From NCBI GenBank assembly GCA_035578175.1, contig JAQMRL010000008.1, forward strand, positions 62,490,541 through 62,554,540: a stretch of DNA of 64,000 nucleotides, in the 5' to 3' direction. Within the stretch, counting starts at the first letter, position 1; each line of letters starts with the position of its first letter. The stretch comes from Catonia carolina. Its lineage: Eukaryota > Arthropoda > Insecta > Hemiptera > Achilidae. Shown here piece by piece: positions 57,101 to 64,000 of the stretch. Below the pieces are notes generated by a model. It worked only from the letters and a program-made list of their open reading frames with translations, did not search any database and had not been told where the DNA came from. A program made the position numbers and the translations under genes.

Positions 57101-58229
57101 ACAAAATTGTATAAAGAAAAATTTCCAGTAATGAAAAGTCGATTGATGTATAGCCGATCAATGTAAGTTATATAGGCATAAGCTATTATATTAAACCTAT
57201 CATAAATAATAATAAGTATGGCAACAAATGATGCGCTTATAAGTGCGCCTGTTCTATGTTGATGCGTATAGATATAAAAACATGGGGGTGAGAACATTAC
57301 ATTAGATTTTGTTTTGTTTTGAAAGGGAGATGGGTCACTATTAGATTCTGATTTAGCTGGTACCAGATGGGGTATATATGTGTAACTGTGTGTATATGTG
57401 TGCGTGTGTATGTGTGAAGGGGAATTACAGATCATATAAAATGCACTCTACTACTCTCTCACATACTGTTCTAAGTTACAGTAGCTTAGCTTATGATTCT
57501 ATATTATCCCTCTGTACCCTTCACATTCACTCATCAGTCTGTTTAAGCACGCTCAATGGGTCCCTTTTCTCTCTCTCTCTCTCGCCCCTTCTCTTCACCC
57601 TTCAAAACACCCATCCTAACAAGAAAGGAAAACCAAAGCGAGTTACTACGTTACCGGCCGGTTATCCATCCCTCAGCCCATCAAAGTTCTCTGATCTGAC
57701 CTCTATGCGATTACACAGCTGGCATCTCTACTAAAGCTCCCTAAAAGAAAAAAAATCCAGTTCTTTCTATTATATGAATTGTTATATAATACTGAACTTC
57801 CCTTTTTTATCTCCGAACTACTGACTTTACATCGTATGTAGTCACCTGACTACATTTTTATTTTCCTTTTCTAACACTTCCTCTCTTTTAACAACGATTT
57901 TGAATATTTTTATAACTGTACAAAGAATTTATAATAATCAAACGAACTAAAATAATATAAATAATTGATTGCAATTTAAAGATTGTAGATAATCATATTA
58001 TTTGTTTTCCTATACTATATCATATATTTGTTTATAATTCTACTAAGATTTATTTTGGTTTTTATTTTTACAGTTTCTATAGACAGATGATTTAGTAATC
58101 ATTCAGGAATCGGAGAACGATCTTCAAATTTCGATATTTATGCTAAAACAGCTTTGTGAAGAGTGCATATTAAGTGCTTAAGTGATTATTTCTATCGATA
58201 AGACAAAATAAATGGGTTTTAGGAGTATG
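57101..58229. other. Unassigned DNA with simple repeats
   Basis: A TG/TATG-rich stretch at 57370-57418 and a CT-rich stretch at 57560-57600. No gene is recognised. Confidence 0.4.
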
Positions 58230-58785
58230 GTATCTATACCGACGAAGATAATACTGGAGAACAGAGTGTTGGAGCAGGATTCATATTTAAGTACTTGGGT
58301 TGTGATATGATATTCCCCTCGTATGAAGGGGAATTTGATGTAATGACGAAAGTTTCTAGGTTTCAACGTGTTTGGGGTTACGTAAATAGAATATTTGAAA
58401 ACAAAAGCCCGGAAAGAAACGCAGTTGAGGCTGTATGATGCAGTGGCACTACCTTTTTTGTTGTACGGTAGTGAAACACGAATGCTAAGGAAATCTGAGG
58501 GTAGGAAGTTGGTGGAAGCATCTGAGATGCGTTTTTTGAGATCGGCGAAAGGAACAACAAGTAGGGATCGCATCAAGAGTGAGACAATCCAGGATGATTT
58601 GGGTCGAACGGAATCTGGGAGGCAGAGGATTGAATGATGTACGGAGAGGTGGTTTCAACATTTAAGCCGCATGCCGAGGATCGATATTAGCTACTGGCCT
58701 TAAAGTACCCTCCGTAAGGAGTATGGTCGTTGGGTAGACCATGAAGAAGATGGATAGAAGCTGGAACAGGCAATTAACCTAATAC
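58230..58785 (+). pseudogene. LINE 3' fragment (RT C-terminal remnant)
   Basis: From 58395: ETQLRLYDAVALPFLLYGSE, then MLRKSEGRK and EMRFLRSAKGTTSRDRIKSE. This is the conserved C-terminal segment of an RTE/Jockey-group LINE ORF (clade uncertain). A frame change follows near 58630, then RWFQHLSRMPR-like sequence and a UTR leading into a GGA repeat. Confidence 0.72.
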
Positions 58786-58873
58786 GTAAAGGAGAAGGAG
58801 GAGGAGGAGGAGGAGGAGAAGGAGGAGGAGGAAGAGGAGGAGGAGGAGGAGGAGGAGGAGGAGGAGGAAGAAG
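58786..58873 (+). repeat. (GGA)n microsatellite
   Basis: About 88 bp of GGA/GAA units directly after the LINE 3' end, ending AAGAAGACTTG. Confidence 0.85.
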
Positions 58874-60267
58874 ACTTGATCCATAGAGAGCCATTTGATG
58901 CGTGCCTGTCATCTGGTCACAATAAAGACAATGGTCGTCCCACCGCTGTTACTCAATAAAATTATTACAAACTTCCCATCCGCTGACTTACATGTTGACT
59001 TGAAAATCTATACCTTTAAAAAATAAATATACATAAATTCTTTGTACTGTATTATGCAAAAAATGGCAAACATATAATATTTAAAAGTAGGTGGATTTCT
59101 ATCGGAATGCTTTTAATAATCAGTACATATTATTTATTCTTTAACTTTTATTTTATTTGTTGTTAACTTTATATTTTAACAGCAAAGGTTGCCTACTTTA
59201 TTTGAATCAATCATTTCAGAAAGCCCATAAGCCAAAATTTTACATTTTTTTGTGCATTTTAGATCTAACTGAATTTAAACATACTATCCATACAAAAATC
59301 ACATTAGCCTAGCTCTTCTTAAGTAATATAAAGGAAAGGCTTATCCTTAAGGATATAAAGTGTTCCTTTTAATTAAAAAATTAAAGTGGATGTTCTTTTG
59401 AAGCTTAAGCTCTACTTTCTAGTGGAATAGGACATACAAAGATTCTATGCAAAAATCTATTTAAGTTGCATAACTACTGTTTATGGCAACGATAAAGAAC
59501 GTAAATAACCCGGAAAATCAAAATTTTTCTTTTTTAAATTTAAGAATTTCAATTTTTATTTTTTCAGAAACCTATATTAAAAAGACAAAAGTATATTTTA
59601 TATTAAACGGGACATCTCTCTGAACAATTAACGTTTTTTATTAGAAACATAATAAATTACAGGTTTCTTAATTTTTCCAAATGTTAGTTTTTTGACTTAT
59701 GGGCATTCTGATATGACCGATTCATTTATTTATTTACAATACATTGTTTACAACAGACCAAAGTATTCCAATGATAGAAACAATATTACACACAAAATAA
59801 AAACAGTATTACAAACTAAATCACGATTGCACATGTAAATTAATAGGCTATATACTTTAATCATAGAAAATAGTTTAAACAAGGGTAGAGAGGGTGTCAA
59901 AATAGAACTTCAGTTTGAAGGTAGAGAACGGTTCCAGAAGACAAACCTTAATACTTAAAAAATACTAAAAAAAATTTCCGCAATCCATTAAAAGTAGTAA
60001 AATAACTAAAAAATATCGGGTAAATAAAATAAATTAAAAAATTATGTCATTTCTAAAGCCTTGGAGCTTATCAACCGAAATGAGGCCAATAAGTTCACTC
60101 ATGTTACTTCCGTTTTTTTATAATGATTTGCTTAAAGCTACCTACATTGTGTACCATTGTAAAAGTACAATTGTACAAACGATAAAAGTTATGGTAATTC
60201 CTAATTACTATAACTTCCATTACTCAGTAACAACCCAATAAAAATAATGCCTGGGAAAAACCCCATT
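58874..60267. other. Unassigned AT-rich DNA
   Basis: No gene or repeat family is recognised in 1.4 kb. Confidence 0.4.
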
Positions 60268-60869
60268 GTTAGAATAAGTTACATTAGAATAGTAGTTAGA
60301 CAATTGGTTGTAAACGTAGCCAACGGTCTACCATCTGATGTTTTTTAGGCCGGTGTATTTCTCCTTCTGTGTTTTTGGGCCTTTCTTCCACTTACCAACA
60401 TTCAGCCAATCACTGGGATAGTTCTCCTTCCCGTTGGCTTTCCAGGTTGGTTAAACGGTTGTTGGGAGAGGGAGGCTTGTCAACCAGAGGTTTTCTGGTT
60501 CGGACCCAGGAAATTTCCAATCAGTTCCCTTAAAACTTAAGAGTTCAACATATGAGGTTGTGAAGAAGGAGCAGAATTTCAAGAAGTGATAAGGAGAACG
60601 AAGAGGGACCAGGAGAACGAGGAGAAGGAGAAGAAATGGGGAAACATATTTTAATTTGAGGTAAATTTATTCGTATATTTATTAAGTGTTTTTAATTTTT
60701 GTTTTCGCATTAAAGTCCCGGCAGAAAAAAGGTTGGCTTTATTTTTAAATAGGTTAACGATTATTTTGTTAGTAGTTAGTCAATTTAGTTAGTAGTTGAT
60801 TAATTAAATATTTAGTTTAAAACAAAGAAATATAGTTTTTTTATTTATTTTTCTCATGCTCTGCTGACA
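60268..60869 (+). mobile_element. Probable 5' LTR of another retrotransposon
   Basis: TGTTAGAATAAG...GCTCTGCTGACA, followed after 4 nt by TGGCGCCCAACA (60874-60885), which matches the start of a tRNA-Lys primer-binding site. No gag-pol follows and no second LTR is in the window, so this is a decayed or partial element. Confidence 0.5.
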
Positions 60870-60873
60870 GAGC

Positions 60874-60885
60874 TGGCGCCCAACA
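60874..60885 (+). promoter_or_regulatory. Possible tRNA primer-binding site
   Basis: TGGCGCCCAACA shares its first 11 nt with the site at 45545, then diverges. Confidence 0.45.
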
Positions 60886-61675
60886 ATTTTTTTATTATTT
60901 TTTAGTTCATATTCAAGTTTTTTCCACCGATAAAATTCAAGGTGGTACAATTCTAAATAGATAATTCAAATAAAACTAATGTTTTACGTTCAGAACGAAT
61001 CAAATCAACTGAAGAATTTTAACAAAAGTTATTGAAGAGTGAAATATGTTTATATAAAAACATTGTAAACTGTATCGGGAACAACATGTTAAAAACTCGA
61101 TAGCTTATAATTGTAAGGGTAATCTAACATTATAACAAACACATGGCATGTACATTAATGAACTTCTGAAAAGAACAAGTGGCTCCCTTTGCATAACCAA
61201 TGAACATATTTATTACTTTTATCATAGACAAATTGAAAATAATATAAAGCCAGAAGAGGGCTGGTTACATAGAAAGGGACTGACTGTAGTATATATAGTA
61301 CATACTATAAAGGAAGGGAAAAGGGACGTTTGTCTCCCTGTGGACCATATTCTCCAGAGAACCTCGCGCCCGTGATCCCCCTTGCCTTTCGAGCCCTTCA
61401 TACAAACACACGTTCGCATTCCTCTTCTATATCGCTTTGGATACTCCGCTGAGCAAGCCTCCGACCTGTCTGTCCCTTTCATTGTTAGTGTTATTGTACG
61501 TGAAGTCTTTTCAATACTTTTTAAAAATGTTTATTGTTGATTTTTATTCATTACAATTATCACTGACTCAATTAGATCAGGGCAATATCAATATGACCAA
61601 CTGTATTAAGTTTCAGACATGTTGTAGCATGTTTAAATACTTAACGTTATTAGAACAGATTTTCATACGTTAGTT
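60886..61675. other. Unassigned DNA after the LTR-like segment
   Basis: No Gag or Pol motifs are seen. Overlapping short frames at 61148-61482 on both strands are not convincing. Confidence 0.4.
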
Positions 61676-61702
61676 TATTTTTTTCCTTGCTTTATATGAA
61701 TA
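61676..61702 (-). repeat. R1 copy n, tip before the Helitron
   Basis: TTTTTTCCTTGCTTTATATG plus AATA is the R1 end; the copy resumes at 62456. Confidence 0.7.
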
Positions 61703-62455
61703 CTAGCAACCCCCGCTTGCTTCGCTTCACAGCAACTAATGTAGGGCTCGTTAAATTATTTTAAAACCTCTCTACATAAGCTACAATATTTGTGGTTTTG
61801 TTGCCCTGTGGCAGCAAAATGAATTGTTTTTCTGCACTTCCAGCTCTAGAAAGTTGTCCATGAGTGAAGGAAGCACTCTTGTCTCAAATCGATGCCCACC
61901 GTTTTAAATTTTTGTCCCTGCGATTTGACAGAATTGAACAGAATGCATAGAAGAATACCGATGGAAAAGATAGACAGTTGATATATGGATGAGATAAGAG
62001 ACAGTAATACGTGGGTGTGGTACGCAGAGTAATTGGAAATATTATGACTCATTCACTACCTGTCGAATGAAAACAAATATATGAAATACAGTACATAAAT
62101 AAAAATTTTGAATATTTCCGAATTTTTAATGTTTTTGGAATCGAATGTTATTCTTCACGTTTTTCTATGAAATATAAAAGTTGAATCGTGCTTCTAGCCC
62201 AAAACATACACCATCCAGAGGACTTGGAAAAAATAAAAGTGCTATGCACCCGATAAACTAAAGCATGCGACATCGTCACAGTTTAAGTTGCTTAACTCAC
62301 TTAATTAAAGTCACTTAAAGTTGCAAAATAGCCTATATTGATCAGGAAGGTCTAAGCTATGCAACAATGAAAGATTTTTTAAAATCAGTTCATTAGTTTC
62401 TGAGATTACCTCATACAAACAAACAGACGTTTCTTCTTTATTATATTAGTATAGA
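61703..62455 (-). mobile_element. Helitron, internally deleted
   Basis: On the minus strand it starts TCTATACTAATATAATAAAG, the well-known insect Helitron 5' end, and ends CTAG after a GC-rich GCGGGGGTTG tip. It is inserted between A and T without duplication, as Helitrons do. Near its 3' end a decayed Pif1-helicase C-terminus is readable on the minus strand (GIDLRQECF at about 61880-61905, then in another frame FILLPQGNKTTNIVAYVERF). It interrupts an R1 copy, and removing it restores R1. Confidence 0.85.
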
Positions 62456-62590
62456 TCTAGGGAAGGAAAGTATTGTTTTCATGTCAATTTTTAGAAATAA
62501 AGTTTTCATCCAATATACATGTTCTCAGGACCCCTGAATCCAAAAAAACATGTTTTTTAATGATTGTTCTGTGTATGTGCGCGCCTGAAT
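62456..62590 (-). repeat. R1 copy n, remainder
   Basis: GGAAGGAAAGTATTGTTTTC to about GTATGTGCGCGCC; truncated after the TG-rich part. Confidence 0.72.
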
Positions 62591-62719
62591 GCGTTGTAAA
62601 TTAAACTTCCTTACTGAATGATCCTTACTGAATGTTTGGATGAACCGTAAATTTGGGAGCAGCAAAACCATAAAATTTCAAAGGAGAACTATATATGCGC
62701 AATTTTTGTGTCATTAGTA

Positions 62720-62965
62720 ATTTTAACAGCTGATTTTGGGAGGCGAAAGTTACTGGTTTAAATACTAGTAAAGGTAGTCACTTTAATACGAATTTGAATA
62801 CTAAACAGTGGTTCCCGGTGTACTTTTGTTTGGAATTTATCATACTCTTTAAGGAATGGTCGACTTGGGTCTGTACAAGATTATACCACATCATCCTCAT
62901 CTCATTGAGTCATGGGGATGCTTATTGTTCTGAGTTGAACAGATTGCAACGTACACACATTAATG
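62720..62965 (+). repeat. R3 tRNA-derived SINE
   Basis: AACAGCTGATTTTGGGAGGC head remnant to the tail CACACATTAATG. Confidence 0.75.
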
Positions 62966-63227
62966 ATAAAGAAAAGTAAAATAAGGTCTTAGCAGTAATT
63001 TTGACCGTTATGGAGTAGGTCTGTAAATAAAACAAAATATACTAATGATTATAAAACGAAACAACTGGGGATTGATAGGTTATGTTTTTAATTTTTCAAG
63101 GATTTTTAAATTGTTTGGTAATATATTTTAAATATTTTGTTATTGTTTAATGATTCACAGGTTTAGACACTAAAAGAAATATTCTATTGCACATTATTTT
63201 AATTATTTTTATATAAACGATAGTAAA

Positions 63228-63518
63228 CTGATTTGAACCTGTAGAGGTTTTCCTAAGTAAAACGAGGAGTGAGTTAGTTTACCTGTGCCTTCTTCGCTGA
63301 GTGGAAAACAATGTTGATCAGCATGCCAGGCCCTCCGAAAAGCACCTACTTTCCACCCTGCAAATGGCATGTTCACTTCATTCACCACAGGGTCAGGCTG
63401 TATAATGAAATTCATTACTCTCAGACGAGATAACTCTGACTACTGTCTTTTACAGCTCTACTTCTTCTATTCTTAAATGCTTCAGTCATATAATTATCCA
63501 CGTGATTAGAAACAGAAC
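63228..63518 (-). repeat. R2 repeat (partial)
   Basis: Minus-strand R2 from GATTTGAACCTGTAGAGG to GATTAGAAACAGAACG, directly abutting R1 copy o. Confidence 0.8.
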
Positions 63519-63519
63519 G

Positions 63520-64000
63520 TTTTTACTTTCTCTTGCCTATATAAATATGTAGGAAGGAAAGTGTTGCTTTCATGTCAATTTTTTTTTTTAGAAATCGAAA
63601 TTCATCTGATAGATACGTTTACAGACTCCCTGAACCCAAAAAAATGTTTTTAGCGATTGGTATGTGTGTGTGTGTGTGAAAAAATATCTCAAGAACGAAA
63701 CATCGTACAAAGTTGAAACTTGAAACTTAAGTTAGGTACTACTTGAGGACCTGACACAAAAATTTTCATCAAAATTGGTCAACGGGAAGTAATAGTTTAT
63801 TCGTGTAATTTTTAACTTTTTGCGATTTTATACAAAAACAGCTCCTACGATGTTTTTAATTATCGTCTCATTTACTACATTTTTTATGCTGTACATTAAT
63901 AGGGTAGTCGCCATGTCTGCTGAAATTCTTGGGGGAGGCTGTGGTATCGCAGAAAAAAATGTTTTTTTTTTAAGATCCCGGCCTAAATATGCATTTTAGA
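63520..64000 (-). repeat. R1 repeat, copy o (runs off the window)
   Basis: TTTTTACTTTCTCTTGCC onwards to the second internal unit; continues past the window end. Confidence 0.85.

Noticed and set aside
58700..58912. Proline-rich minus-strand frame
   Set aside because: Translation of the GGA microsatellite.
61148..61482. Opposed short frames at 61148-61375 (+) and 61222-61482 (-)
   Set aside because: No recognisable motif, overlapping on both strands, composition not protein-like.

Overview
The window is AT-rich, repeat-dense eukaryotic DNA. Introns with GT..AG ends, TATA-box promoters, Jockey/CR1-type LINE remnants, tRNA-derived SINEs, a Helitron with the usual arthropod terminus and a tRNA-Lys-primed LTR element all point to an insect, perhaps a hemipteran (order-level guess only). 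There is no bacterial gene organisation, no CRISPR array, and no conventional host gene that I recognise.

Layout. 0.3-5 kb: two inverted copies of an abundant ~0.93-kb repeat (called R1 here), a partial SINE (R3), and a ~0.4-kb element (R2) split by a TTAA-flanked DNA transposon. 5.1-15.8 kb: the most interesting block. It has two genes in inverted orientation for AAA-ATPase-like proteins (the PF09820-type NTPase, one with a PD-(D/E)XK nuclease tail). Each has a small upstream exon encoding a signal peptide. Promoter, exon 1, intron ends and the first ~120 codons of exon 2 are nearly identical; the rest of the coding sequence is strongly diverged. A frameshifted LINE reverse transcriptase and a 21/42-bp minisatellite lie between them. 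Fragments of R1 in inverted orientation bound the block. 15.8-42 kb: LINE, SINE, R1, R2, R3, solo-LTR and TTAA-element insertions in otherwise featureless DNA.

42.48-53.68 kb: a young 11.2-kb LTR retrotransposon inserted into an R1 copy. It has 3,061-bp LTRs with two differences seen, a 4-bp ATAT duplication, a 19-nt tRNA-Lys(CUU) primer-binding site and a G-rich polypurine tract. It encodes Gag and a retropepsin but no reverse transcriptase, RNase H or integrase. Its coding frame carries two in-frame stops and a frame change at a 15-G run. A solo LTR of another family sits 33 bp downstream.

54.5-64 kb: GC-richer LINE-derived blocks, a LINE 3' end running into a GGA microsatellite, a possible 5' LTR with primer-binding site, a Helitron inserted into R1, and further R3, R2 and R1 copies.

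The only genes likely to make a host-level product are the two AAA-like genes. Everything else is mobile DNA, much of it nested, with R1 acting repeatedly as the landing site. R1 '+' means the orientation beginning AATCTGGTGTGAAACAC at the lower coordinate.
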